NCBI GenBank assembly: GCA_018434245.1
Contig: JAHDPQ010000146.1
Span: forward strand, 1 to 32,541
Reading direction: 5' to 3'
Length of the DNA: 32,541 nucleotides
Source of the DNA: Oscillospiraceae bacterium
Lineage (GTDB): Bacteria; Bacillota; Clostridia; Oscillospirales; Ruminococcaceae
Part shown: positions 16,295 to 24,135 of the stretch, in pieces
How positions within the stretch are numbered: position 1 is the stretch's first letter
Layout of the letters: each line of letters begins with the position of its first letter
Position numbers and translations under genes: made by a program
The notes under the pieces: generated by a model
The model's database searches: none
What the model saw: the letters and a program-made list of their open reading frames with translations, nothing else
Told to the model about the DNA's origin: nothing

Positions 16295-17554
16295 TTAAAA
16301 ATCCAGCCGCCCCGGGGACCGACGGCAAACCCCGGAGATGCCTGCGGCTGCCAACTTTTGCAGCAGGGGACCGCAGCTTTCCTGTGCGGTGTGAAAAAGC
16401 ATGGCCTGCTTTGCACCCAGCTGCTTTGCCAGCCTGAGAGCATCTTCTTCATCTTGATGGGCCTTAATGGTGATCCGCTTCGCCTGCACCGCCACCCTGT
16501 TTTTGACCCGGTAATCCTCCTTAAAGATTAGGGAGCCCATCACCCCTTTGGAGGTATGACCGGTGATGATGATTTGATCCGCCGGACAGCTCTTCATCCG
16601 CTCATAGTAGAACAGAGCCGCCTTGCTGGTGAGCATGCCGTCGGGGGTTAGAATCACACCGCCTTCCACCAAGGCCTGTTCTCGCTGCTCGTCACTGCTC
16701 AAGGAATGCACCGGAAGGTTTTTGGCCCATCCCCAGTCCTTCCCCTGATGCAGCCACTGCTGTTCTTTCAGCAGTGCATCGGCTTGGCACAGCACATCCT
16801 TCTCCGCCCAGATGGGGACATTTTCTAGGGTCTGACCCAGATACAGCAGAATATCGCAGCCCCGGCCGTTGGGGGGGACCGGAAGCAGTACCCGGCCTCC
16901 TGCAGCCACTGTGGCCTTCACCGATTGGAGCAGCGTTTTGTATTGAGTCTGCTGGCAAAGCTCCCTGCCGGCGTAAGCGCATTCCAGAATTGCCGTGTCT
17001 GCCTGGGGTGGAAGATCGGCCGCCAGAAGCTGCCCATCAAAGGTCATGTCGCCGGTGTACAGGAGAGTTTTGCCGCCCACGTTAAAATGAATCCAAATGC
17101 TGCCCAACATGTGGCCGCTCCGCCCCAGTGTCAGGGAAATGCCCTTCCAATTCTGGCTTCCCAGTTCCACGGGGCAAAAGTCCAGAAGGTTTACGTTTTC
17201 TTCCCGGAAAGGAAGAGTTCCGCCTCCGGCCTTGACAAAGCGAATCCACTTATTCATGAACCCCTTCACCATCTGGATGGTCTGGATTGTGGCGTAAACC
17301 GGTCCCCGGTAGCCCAGCTCGGCGAGATAGGGCAGGGCTGCCACGTGATCCTCGTGGGCGTGGGAAAGAAACACCCCGTCCAGAGACGTGGCGATTTGAG
17401 GGGTGAGGGCGGGGTAAATTCGCTCCTGCCCGGCCTCTAATTCCCGGCGGACACCACAGTCCAGCAGGACCAACCGCTGGCCAAGGCGCACCAAAAAGCA
17501 GCTGCGGGCATCCTCGCCGCTGCCGCCCAAAGACATCACCCAGTATTCTTCCAT
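16295..17554 (-). CDS. Beta-CASP metallo-beta-lactamase-fold hydrolase (putative RNase)
   Basis: A 419-residue cytoplasmic protein. The zinc site motif HAHEDH is at 65-70, with later ligands in GRSGHMLGS and LLYTGDM. A beta-CASP insert follows, with an acidic motif ILECAYA, GGRVLLPV, the motif IITGHTSKG and a final histidine in MLFHTA. This arrangement marks the CPSF/RNase J-related nuclease group that cleaves RNA, though the exact target is unknown. It lacks the long C-terminal extension of true RNase J and is closer in size to archaeal-type and YSH1-like single-chain members. A weak AGG precedes the ATG. It stands alone, separated by a terminator from the operon upstream. Confidence 0.85.
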   Translation of the reverse strand: MEEYWVMSLGGSGEDARSCFLVRLGQRLVLLDCGVRRELEAGQERIYPALTPQIATSLDGVFLSHAHEDHVAALPYLAELGYRGPVYATIQTIQMVKGFMNKWIRFVKAGGGTLPFREENVNLLDFCPVELGSQNWKGISLTLGRSGHMLGSIWIHFNVGGKTLLYTGDMTFDGQLLAADLPPQADTAILECAYAGRELCQQTQYKTLLQSVKATVAAGGRVLLPVPPNGRGCDILLYLGQTLENVPIWAEKDVLCQADALLKEQQWLHQGKDWGWAKNLPVHSLSSDEQREQALVEGGVILTPDGMLTSKAALFYYERMKSCPADQIIITGHTSKGVMGSLIFKEDYRVKNRVAVQAKRITIKAHQDEEDALRLAKQLGAKQAMLFHTAQESCGPLLQKLAAAGISGVCRRSPGRLDF

Positions 17555-17753
17555 CTCAGAAACCTCATTTCATCCCAGTCTTTTCTCGGTCCAACGGAGC
17601 CAAAACAGAACGCGGACTCAAGGCGAATGCAAGGGCTCCTCAATCATTTTATCATATCACAACCGCTGGACTGGAACAAGAAGGTTGCCATCCCGGATTC
17701 CATGTTGTAACATTCAAACAAAAGCTCCTTTTCCGGGGGCAGCCTCCAATGCT

Positions 17754-17788
17754 AAGGCCGGCACCGTTGTGATAGCGGTGCCGGCCTT
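17754..17788 (-). terminator. Strong hairpin terminator downstream of the YczE-like gene
   Basis: A 12-bp perfect GC-rich stem (17754-17765 with 17777-17788) and an 11-nt loop. T residues follow on the plus side and a weaker T-rich stretch on the minus side. It lies 40 bp past the end of the regulator-GNAT-YczE operon. Confidence 0.75.
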
Positions 17789-17828
17789 TTGCATCGGATC
17801 AGCCATATGGAAAGAAGCCGGGAGCTCC

Positions 17829-18590
17829 TCACTCCCGGAAGGCGCCCTCCACCGGACAGGGGAGGTCTTCCTCCGTGTTATCCTGAGATTGGGAACAGTC
17901 CTCCCCCGCATCATTCTCGGGGACAGGCTGCTCAGCCGGTGCTCTGTTCACCCCCTGCTGGAAGGCCTGCCACAGATCGGCAAGGTTGGCGTGGCGGACG
18001 GTCTTGGGATCATAGCGGAAGAGGTTAAAGGCCCCCTGCAGGAAGGGGCCGATGGTAAAGGCGGAAAGAACAGTGCCTGCCCCAACCTTGGCCCCCATCA
18101 GCCAGCCCAACAGCACCACGGTGATTTCCAGAATGGTCCGGCAGGTTCCCGGCACCACACGCAGGGGCCGGGAAACAGCCACCATCAGGGAATCTCGAGG
18201 CCCGGCTCCCATGGCGGCGGCCATATAATAATAGGTGCCCAGCGCCAAAATTGTCTGCCCTGCCAGCATCATCAATACCCCGCTCCCCAGATGTCCCATC
18301 TGGGGGATGAGGCGCAGACCTTGGATGAGGTCGATGAGCAGGCCGGGGAAGATGACATTGACGATGGTGCCCAACCCCAGAGGCTCCTTGAGAAAAAAGG
18401 AGATGAGGGTGGCAACGATTCCCACCAAAATGCTGCAGACGCCAAAGGACAGTCCCGTGACGTTGCTCAAGCCTTGATGCAGGCAGCTCCAAGGGTCCAG
18501 ACCAATGTTGGCCTGATACATCCCCACAATGCCTATGGCGGAAACCACCTGCCCCAGAATGAGATAAATGCTCCGTTTCCGATAGTTCAC
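17829..18590 (-). CDS. YczE/YitT-family integral membrane protein
   Basis: A 253-residue protein with five or so membrane helices. The family signature is visible early: GMYQANIGLDPWSCLHQGLS, then GLSFGVCSILVG and PLGLGTIVNVIFPGLLIDLI. The second half has the internal repeat MGAGPRDSLMVAVSRPL and VGAGTVLSAFTIGPFLQ. The last 40 residues are acidic, Pro/Glu-rich and probably cytoplasmic. The function of the family is not established; in Bacillus a homologue sits near surfactin genes. Translation probably starts at a GTG (18590) with GGAGGG 7 nt upstream, since that Shine-Dalgarno lies in the 14-nt gap after the GNAT gene. It is the third gene of an operon under the YheO-type regulator. Confidence 0.8.
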   Translation of the reverse strand: MNYRKRSIYLILGQVVSAIGIVGMYQANIGLDPWSCLHQGLSNVTGLSFGVCSILVGIVATLISFFLKEPLGLGTIVNVIFPGLLIDLIQGLRLIPQMGHLGSGVLMMLAGQTILALGTYYYMAAAMGAGPRDSLMVAVSRPLRVVPGTCRTILEITVVLLGWLMGAKVGAGTVLSAFTIGPFLQGAFNLFRYDPKTVRHANLADLWQAFQQGVNRAPAEQPVPENDAGEDCSQSQDNTEEDLPCPVEGAFRE

Positions 18591-18604
18591 GTTGATTCCC
18601 TCCG

Positions 18605-19381
18605 TCAGTGGCAGCGGTGGAAATAGAGCTCCCCCCAGCGGCCGGTTTCTTGATACCCAATAGAGCGATAGAGAGCGGAAACCGCATCATAGCCGCTGAT
18701 TAGCACAGGGGTTTTCCCCAGTCCCAGAACCCGGCGGGTGAGAAAGGCGGACATTTGGCGACCGTAGCCCCGGTTGCGATACTCAGGCAGAACCGCCACC
18801 GCACCAATGGCTCCCGTCAGGTCATCCTGAGATAGAATGCGTCCGGTTCCCACCAGCTGGCCCTCCACCTCCAGGGCATACAGTTCAGTAAGCCCCAGCT
18901 CCTGCCAACGCTTTAATTCGGTGGACCAGGGGGCGAATTGCAGGTGCTTCTGATAATAAGGGTGGCTACCCTGCAGAATGCCAAAGACGATCTCCGGCGC
19001 AGGGCTTGGAAGGATGCGGATGCCGGAATCCTCTTCCGGAAAAACAGGAGCATCACAGCGCATAAAAAAAGAGCTTTCCAAATCGCCACCCAGTTTCTCC
19101 TGAAGCTGGGTACACAGAGCGAGGGTGGAGTCTACCTCTATAATCTCGTTGTGTTCTAAAATAAACCTTTCCAGTGCCGGCAGATCGGGGATGCCGGGGG
19201 AAACTACAGTGAGGACGCCCCCCGTCAGAGAGAGGGCGGCGGGCAAGGCGTCTTCCAGCAGAAAGCTTTGGGCCGTACCGGCAATGTGAGCACACAGGCT
19301 ACGGGAGCCAAAGAGCCGCTCACAGGCACATACCTCCCGAAAGCGGGGGAGGGTCTTGTCGGTGGCCGGTAAACAGCTCAT
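18605..19381 (-). CDS. GNAT-family N-acetyltransferase
   Basis: A 258-residue protein. The C-terminal half is a GNAT fold: GQLVGTGRI, then IGAVAVLPEYRNRGYGRQM holding the acetyl-CoA pyrophosphate loop, and GYDAVSALYRSIGYQETGRW near the end. The N-terminal 120 residues are not a recognised GNAT part; they contain LLEDALPAALSLTGG and could be a degenerate GNAT domain that binds a substrate. The start overlaps the regulator stop by 4 nt (ATGA), so both are translated from one transcript. The acceptor substrate is unknown. Its place opposite an aromatic amino-acid lyase hints at an amine or amino acid, but this is weak inference. Confidence 0.83.
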   Translation of the reverse strand: MSCLPATDKTLPRFREVCACERLFGSRSLCAHIAGTAQSFLLEDALPAALSLTGGVLTVVSPGIPDLPALERFILEHNEIIEVDSTLALCTQLQEKLGGDLESSFFMRCDAPVFPEEDSGIRILPSPAPEIVFGILQGSHPYYQKHLQFAPWSTELKRWQELGLTELYALEVEGQLVGTGRILSQDDLTGAIGAVAVLPEYRNRGYGRQMSAFLTRRVLGLGKTPVLISGYDAVSALYRSIGYQETGRWGELYFHRCH

Positions 19382-20070
19382 GCTTCTTCCTCCTGTTGCA
19401 CTTTGTTGAGATAGCGGTAGATACTGGCAGGGGAGGAGCGAAGGACATCGGAGACGTGGACTACCGAACCCTTCAGCCGGAAGATGCCCTTTTCTTTCAG
19501 TCTGGCCACGATGCGTATCTTCCCCGCTTGCGTTAACTGATCCACCGACACCCCTTCCTCGTCGAGGATTTCCTGAATCACGCTGTCGGCCGCCGAGGTC
19601 ACCGAGTCGCCAAAGTGCTCGGTCTCGTCATTATCTTCAAAGCTGCTCAGAACATCGCTGCGAATGACGATGTTGTTTTCTACATAGCTGTCCGGGTGAA
19701 TGAGCTGGAAGAGCTGGCTGGAAAGGGCCTGAAATTCGCTATCATCAAAGTTAATGCAAAGCATTCCCACTAGTTTGTTTTCTTCATCTTTGATATAATA
19801 GGTAGAGGAGCGCAACATTTTGTTGCTTTTGGCCAAACCAATATAGTTGGTGTGGAAGTCCCGGCCGGCGGCATTTTCCATCATGGCCTTCATGGCCATA
19901 GCGGTGGGTGGAGAGTCCAGATCCCGGCCGCTGATGGAGCCGTTGACGATGGCGACAATGGAGCTTTCCTTCCCTCGAATGTCGTGAAGGGTGATTTCGT
20001 AGCTGGGCCCCAGCGTCAGCCCCAGGAACTCCACCAACTTGGTGTATTGTTTTAGCATGGCGCGATTCAT
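19378..20070 (-). CDS. YheO-type PAS/HTH transcriptional regulator
   Basis: A 230-residue DNA-binding protein. The N-terminal YheO-like PAS domain (about 5-120) includes FLGLTLGPSYEITLHDI, GRDLDSPPTA and KLVGMLCINFD. The C-terminal HTH_22-type domain (about 160-225) includes LTQAGKIRIVARLKEKGIF and SSPASIYRYLNKV. Relatives such as DauR control amino-acid catabolism genes next to them. It is divergent from the tryptophanase-type gene across about 360 bp and is the likely regulator of that gene as well as of its own operon. GAGGTG precedes the ATG at 20070. Confidence 0.88.
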   Translation of the reverse strand: MNRAMLKQYTKLVEFLGLTLGPSYEITLHDIRGKESSIVAIVNGSISGRDLDSPPTAMAMKAMMENAAGRDFHTNYIGLAKSNKMLRSSTYYIKDEENKLVGMLCINFDDSEFQALSSQLFQLIHPDSYVENNIVIRSDVLSSFEDNDETEHFGDSVTSAADSVIQEILDEEGVSVDQLTQAGKIRIVARLKEKGIFRLKGSVVHVSDVLRSSPASIYRYLNKVQQEEEA

Positions 20071-20282
20071 TGTGTCACCTCGTTGTTTGAAGGTTCAAGT
20101 GTACTTTCTTACCCTAAAAATACACTTTTCTAAAAGTATCATACCTGGATATTTGAGAAAAATCAAGAGATGAACCTATCAATATGAGAAAAAACGAATC
20201 ACAAATTAACCTATAAATAAACATGTATATAAACTACACAGTAATACGTGGATAGAATTGGGCGACATTTCACAATAATCCC

Positions 20283-20311
20283 TTGACAATATAGGAGAAT
20301 GGTGATAAAAT
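20283..20311 (+). promoter_or_regulatory. Promoter of the tryptophanase-type gene
   Basis: A perfect TTGACA (20283-20288), a 17-bp spacer and TAAAAT (20306-20311). The predicted leader is about 115 nt and ends in a small perfect hairpin (20397-20402 with 20406-20411) 8 nt before the GGAGG. The region 20095-20280 upstream is AT-rich and may hold regulator sites. Confidence 0.75.
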
Positions 20312-20431
20312 TATTCTCACAAAGGTACTGTCCGCCTGTCGCAGAGCCTGACGCCCAATCTCAGCTCTCGACGACCGGGGTATCCTCATAATGTCAGACG
20401 CACTATGCGTCAAATAATGGAGGTAATTATG

Positions 20432-22063
20432 ATGGAAAAGTACCCGTTGAACGTTCCCGCCCCCCGCTCCTTCTCCTATGTCAAGCGCAACCTTCCCCAA
20501 GTTACCGTAGAGCAACGTGAGCGTGCCCTTAAAGCAACCCACTACAACGAGTTTGCTTTCCCCGCCGGCATGTTGACGGTAGATATGCTCTCCGACTCCG
20601 GCACCACCGCCATGACCGATGTCCAGTGGAGCGCTATGTTCCTGGGCGACGAGTCCTACGGCCGGAACAAGGGCTACTATGTCCTGCTGGACGCCCTGCG
20701 GGATGTGTTTGAGCGCGGCGACAACCAGAAGAGAGTCATCGACCTGGTCCGCACCGACTGCCAGGACATCGAAAAGATGATGAACGAGCTGTACCTGTGC
20801 GAATACGAAGGCGGCCTCTTTAACGGCGGCGCCGCACAGATGGAGCGCCCCAACGCCTTTATTCTGCCTCAGGGCCGCGCCGCAGAAAGCGTCCTCTTTG
20901 AGATGATCCGCAAGATTCTGGGCGAGCGCCATCCCGGTAAGAAGTTCACCATTCCCTCCAACGGTCACTTCGACACCACCGAGGGCAACATCAAGCAGAT
21001 GGGTTCCATCCCCCGCAACCTGTACAACAAGGACCTGCTGTGGGAAGTGCCCCAGGGCGGCAAGTACGAGAAGAACCCCTTTAAAGGCAACATGGACACC
21101 AAAAAGCTGGAAGAGTTGATCGAAAAGCTGGGTCCCGAGAATGTGCCTCTGGTTTACACCACCATTACCAACAACACCGTTTGCGGTCAGCCGGTTTCCA
21201 TGGCCAACCTGCGTGAATCCAGCCGCATCGCCCACAAGTACGGCATCCCCTTTATGCTGGACGCTGCCCGCTGGGCCGAGAACGCCTACTTCATCAAGGT
21301 CAACGAGGAAGGCTACGCCGACAAGTCCATCGCCGCAATCGCCACAGAGATGTTCTCCTACTGCGACGGCTTTACCGCCTCCCTGAAGAAGGACGGCCAC
21401 TCCAACATGGGCGGCATTCTTGCCTTCCGGGACAAGGGCCTCTTCTGGAAGAACTTCTCCGACTTCAACCCCGACGGCAGCATCAAGACCGATGTGGGTA
21501 TCCTGCTGAAGGTTCGGCAGATTTCCTGCTACGGCAACGACTCCTACGGCGGCATGTCCGGCCGTGACATTATGGCTCTGGCTGCCGGACTCTACGAATG
21601 CTGCAACTTCAACTATCTGGACGAGCGGATTAAGCAGTGCGAGTATCTGGCCCAGGGATTCTATCAGGCCGGCATCAAAGGCGTTGTGCTTCCTGCCGGT
21701 GGACATGGCGTGTACATCAATATGGACGAGTTCTTTGACAACGAGCGGGGCCACGAAACCTTTGCCGGCCAGGGCTTTAGCTTGGAACTGATCCGCCGCT
21801 ATGGCATCCGTGTTTCCGAGTTGGGGGACTACTCTATGGAGTATGACCTGAAGACTCCCGAGCAGCAGGCGGAGGTCTGCAACGTTGTCCGCTTTGCCAT
21901 CAACCGCAGCCAGCTCAGCCAAGAGCATCTTGATTATGTCATTGCCGCAGTTAAGGCTCTGTACGAGGACCGGGATAGCATCCCCAATATGAAGATCACC
22001 ATGGGCCATAATCTACCCATGCGTCACTTCCACGCTTTCCTGGAGCCGTATCCCAACAAGTAA
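20432..22063 (+). CDS. tnaA: Tryptophanase/tyrosine phenol-lyase family PLP enzyme
   Basis: A 543-residue cytoplasmic beta-eliminating lyase. It would split an aromatic amino acid into pyruvate, ammonia and indole or phenol. Visible features are LSDSGTTAMTDVQWSAM, the cofactor-loop motif LPQGRAAESVLF, GQPVSMANLRE, DAARWAENAYFIK, and the PLP lysine (second K of SLKKDG, about K320). Near the C-terminus VSELGDYSMEYD aligns better with tryptophanase (AVEIGS) than with tyrosine phenol-lyase (MERG), so indole production is favoured but not proven. It is longer than the 460-470 residues usual for both enzymes, because of an insert of about 45 residues (about 96-140 here) just before LPQGRAAE. GGAGG (20419-20423) supports the ATG at 20432, or at 20429. 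An NSS-type transporter follows, as is common for such lyases. Confidence 0.88.
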   Translation: MEKYPLNVPAPRSFSYVKRNLPQVTVEQRERALKATHYNEFAFPAGMLTVDMLSDSGTTAMTDVQWSAMFLGDESYGRNKGYYVLLDALRDVFERGDNQKRVIDLVRTDCQDIEKMMNELYLCEYEGGLFNGGAAQMERPNAFILPQGRAAESVLFEMIRKILGERHPGKKFTIPSNGHFDTTEGNIKQMGSIPRNLYNKDLLWEVPQGGKYEKNPFKGNMDTKKLEELIEKLGPENVPLVYTTITNNTVCGQPVSMANLRESSRIAHKYGIPFMLDAARWAENAYFIKVNEEGYADKSIAAIATEMFSYCDGFTASLKKDGHSNMGGILAFRDKGLFWKNFSDFNPDGSIKTDVGILLKVRQISCYGNDSYGGMSGRDIMALAAGLYECCNFNYLDERIKQCEYLAQGFYQAGIKGVVLPAGGHGVYINMDEFFDNERGHETFAGQGFSLELIRRYGIRVSELGDYSMEYDLKTPEQQAEVCNVVRFAINRSQLSQEHLDYVIAAVKALYEDRDSIPNMKITMGHNLPMRHFHAFLEPYPNK

Positions 22064-22158
22064 GCTTTGCAAAGCGTATTGCGGCCTGTGTTGCCCACAA
22101 GGCGACACTGAAAAACACATTGTAACGTGACTGTGCCACGGAGAAGCGTACAGCAGAG

Positions 22159-22209
22159 AAAGGGCATCCGCAAGCTTATATCGACCCCGGCAGATGCCCT
22201 TTTTCTTTT
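22159..22209 (+). terminator. Intrinsic terminator after the lyase gene
   Basis: A 10-bp stem (22159-22168 with 22193-22202), a 24-nt loop, then TTTTCTTTT-type run. It lies between the lyase and the NSS transporter, so the transporter is read by partial read-through or from its own promoter. Confidence 0.75.
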
Positions 22210-22280
22210 GTATTTGGGAAAGAGGCTTTGGTAAAACGGAAACCCACAGCGCGACAATTTAGTAGAGAGGTGAAAGTGTT

Positions 22281-23675
22281 ATGTCAGCTCCTGAAACGAT
22301 CCTGGAAAAACGCGATGGATTCCAAAGCAAGTGGGGATTCATCCTCGCCTGTATCGGCTCTGCGGTAGGTATGGGCAACATTTGGCGTTTCCCCATCATG
22401 GTCTCCAAATATGGAGGGTTGACTTTCCTGATTCCCTATGTTATCTTCGTCGTTCTGATTGCCGCCTCAGGCGTCATCGGTGAGTTTTCCCTGGGACGCG
22501 CCGCCGGTGCGGGCCCTATCGGCGCCTTTGGACAATGTACCCAGACACGCACCGGCAACAAAAAAATCGGTGAGGCCATCGGCATCATCCCTGTGATCGG
22601 TTCCCTGGCTCTGGCCATCGGCTACACCGTAGTGGTAGGCTGGATCTTTAAGTATACGTTTTTATCTCTTTCCGGCGGGCTGTATGCCCTGGGCACCGAT
22701 ATGGGTGCCATCGGGGGTACCTTTGGGGCCACCGCTCCGGAGACTGCCACCCTTGGCGAGAGCATGGCCACCGTATTTGGAGGTGGTGCAGGCAACAACC
22801 TGTGGCAGATTATCGGTCTGGCAGTTAGTATGATCATTATGGCTATGGGAATTGCCGGCGGCATCGAGAAGGCCAACAAAATCATGATGCCGGCACTGTT
22901 CTTCCTGTTTGTGGCTCTGGGTATCTACGTGTTTACGCTGCCCGGCTCTCACGATGGCTACAAGTACATTTTTACCATGGACCCTGCCGGATTGGCCAAC
23001 TGGGAAGTGTGGATCTTCGCCTTTGGGCAGGCCTTCTTCTCCCTGTCGGTGGCCGGCAACGGCAGTGTGATCTACGGCTCTTACCTGAGCAAGGAGGAGG
23101 ATGTCCTCTCCTCCGCACGGAACGTGGCCGTCTTTGATACCCTGGCTGCTTTGCTGGCTGCTTTTGTCATCATCCCCGCCATGGCGGCAGGCGGCGCCGA
23201 GCTTTCTTCCGGCGGCCCAGGACTTATGTTTGTCTATCTGGTCAATGTGTTTAACGGTATGCCCGGCGGCCGGATTGTCGGCATGATCTTCTATGTCTGC
23301 GTGCTCTTTGCCGGGGTTACCTCCCTCATCAACTTGTACGAGGCTCCTGTGGCCACCCTGCAAGAAAAATTCGGCATAAAGCGTCTTCCCGCCGTTGCTA
23401 CCATTGGTGTTCTGGGCTGCATCGTGTCGGTGTGCATTCAGGGCATTACCTCCCCGTGGATGGACGGTGTTTCCATTTATATCTGCCCTCTGGGTGCCAT
23501 GCTGGCCGGTATCATGTTCTTCTGGGTGGTGGGCAAGGAAAAAGTTCTGGAAGCCGTCAACATGGGCGCCAAGAAGCCTGTGGGCAATTGGTTTATCCCC
23601 TTGGGCAAGTATATCTATGTACCTCTGGCTCTCATCGCCCTGATCGCCGGCGTTGTTTTGGGCGGTATCGGCTAA
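22281..23675 (+). CDS. Sodium:neurotransmitter symporter (NSS) family transporter
   Basis: A 464-residue membrane protein of about 11-12 helices. The NSS hallmark is at the start: WGFILACIGSAVGMGNIWRF with the unwound TM1 sodium/substrate site. Later are GYTVVVGWIFKYTF, FGQAFFSLSVAGNGSVIYGS (TM6 region) and FAGVTSLINLYEA (TM8, with Ser/Thr sodium ligands). It couples Na+ entry to amino-acid uptake. Next to a tryptophanase-type lyase the likely substrate is tryptophan or tyrosine, as for bacterial TnaT-type members. AGAGAGGTG lies ahead of the ATG. A terminator follows. Confidence 0.93.
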   Translation: MSAPETILEKRDGFQSKWGFILACIGSAVGMGNIWRFPIMVSKYGGLTFLIPYVIFVVLIAASGVIGEFSLGRAAGAGPIGAFGQCTQTRTGNKKIGEAIGIIPVIGSLALAIGYTVVVGWIFKYTFLSLSGGLYALGTDMGAIGGTFGATAPETATLGESMATVFGGGAGNNLWQIIGLAVSMIIMAMGIAGGIEKANKIMMPALFFLFVALGIYVFTLPGSHDGYKYIFTMDPAGLANWEVWIFAFGQAFFSLSVAGNGSVIYGSYLSKEEDVLSSARNVAVFDTLAALLAAFVIIPAMAAGGAELSSGGPGLMFVYLVNVFNGMPGGRIVGMIFYVCVLFAGVTSLINLYEAPVATLQEKFGIKRLPAVATIGVLGCIVSVCIQGITSPWMDGVSIYICPLGAMLAGIMFFWVVGKEKVLEAVNMGAKKPVGNWFIPLGKYIYVPLALIALIAGVVLGGIG

Positions 23676-23766
23676 ACCCAACATCCACCCTAGCCCCCAT
23701 CGATTCTCTTTCCGGCGAAGCACTCTCTTACAATCGTGTTTATTAAAATTTTATAGAATGATACCC

Positions 23767-23808
23767 CCCCTTCGATGCAGAAAATACTGCGCCGGAGGGG
23801 AATTTTTT
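23767..23808 (+). terminator. Intrinsic terminator after the NSS transporter
   Basis: The stem CCCCTTCG (23767-23774) pairs with CGGAGGGG (23793-23800), one G-U, and an inner GCAG/CTGC pairing is present. Six Ts follow at 23803-23808. Confidence 0.8.
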
Positions 23809-23958
23809 ATGCCATGGGGACTCCGCATTGGTTGCCGATCAAAACACTGAAAACTCAATATTTCGTCGAATATCCGGGCCTTTTTTTGTAAAAAATGCTA
23901 AAAGTCATGCCTTCACAAAAGAAATATACATGAAACTAACAAAAAATATAATAACCCA

Positions 23959-23987
23959 TTGGCTTTTTTATTGCTATCCTGTATAAT
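23959..23987 (+). promoter_or_regulatory. Predicted promoter of hppA
   Basis: TTGGCT (23959-23964), a 17-bp spacer and a perfect TATAAT (23982-23987). The start of transcription near 23994 would place the whole structured leader in the mRNA. Confidence 0.65.
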
Positions 23988-23998
23988 ACATACTAATA

Positions 23999-24111
23999 GA
24001 TGCACCTGATGATAGGGACCGATGGGAAAACCTCCGTTTTGACGAAAGGGAGGACTCCATAGGTCCCGTATTGCCCCCGGGACGGCACCATAGGTGCATT
24101 GCCGCCTCCGG
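23999..24111 (+). ncRNA. Structured 5' leader of hppA, candidate riboregulator
   Basis: A closing helix ATGCACCT/AGGTGCAT (24000-24007 with 24092-24099) encloses a long hairpin: GGGACC/GGTCCC (24015-24020, 24062-24067), ATGG/CCAT (24022-24025, 24057-24060) and CCTCC/GGAGG (24031-24035, 24049-24053). The 3' strand of the closing helix can instead pair locally, GCACC with GGTGC (24085-24089, 24093-24097), possibly extended by CGGC/GCCG. Such mutually exclusive helices 10-20 nt before an AAGGAG are typical of a translational riboswitch. I could not match it to a known class by eye. Confidence 0.5.
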
Positions 24112-24135
24112 AAAATAAACAAGGAGATGGTAGTC

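Noticed and set aside
20299-20391. 30-codon frame that might be a TnaC-like leader peptide before the lyase
   Set aside because: Its ATG lies in the promoter spacer, ahead of the -10 box, so it would not be transcribed; it also has no Trp codon.
20270-22009. Long minus-strand frame (579 codons) opposite the lyase gene
   Set aside because: It is a shadow of the tryptophanase-family gene: Val/Gly/His-rich, no domain, and it runs through the lyase promoter.
22662-23723. Minus-strand frame (353 codons) opposite the NSS transporter
   Set aside because: His/Gly/Asn-rich antisense of membrane helices; no start signal or known family.
23999-24111. Assignment of the hppA leader to the fluoride, guanidine-I or ydaO riboswitch classes
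   Set aside because: Some short pieces are reminiscent (for example TGATGA), but the conserved core and helix order of those classes, as I recall them, are not met.
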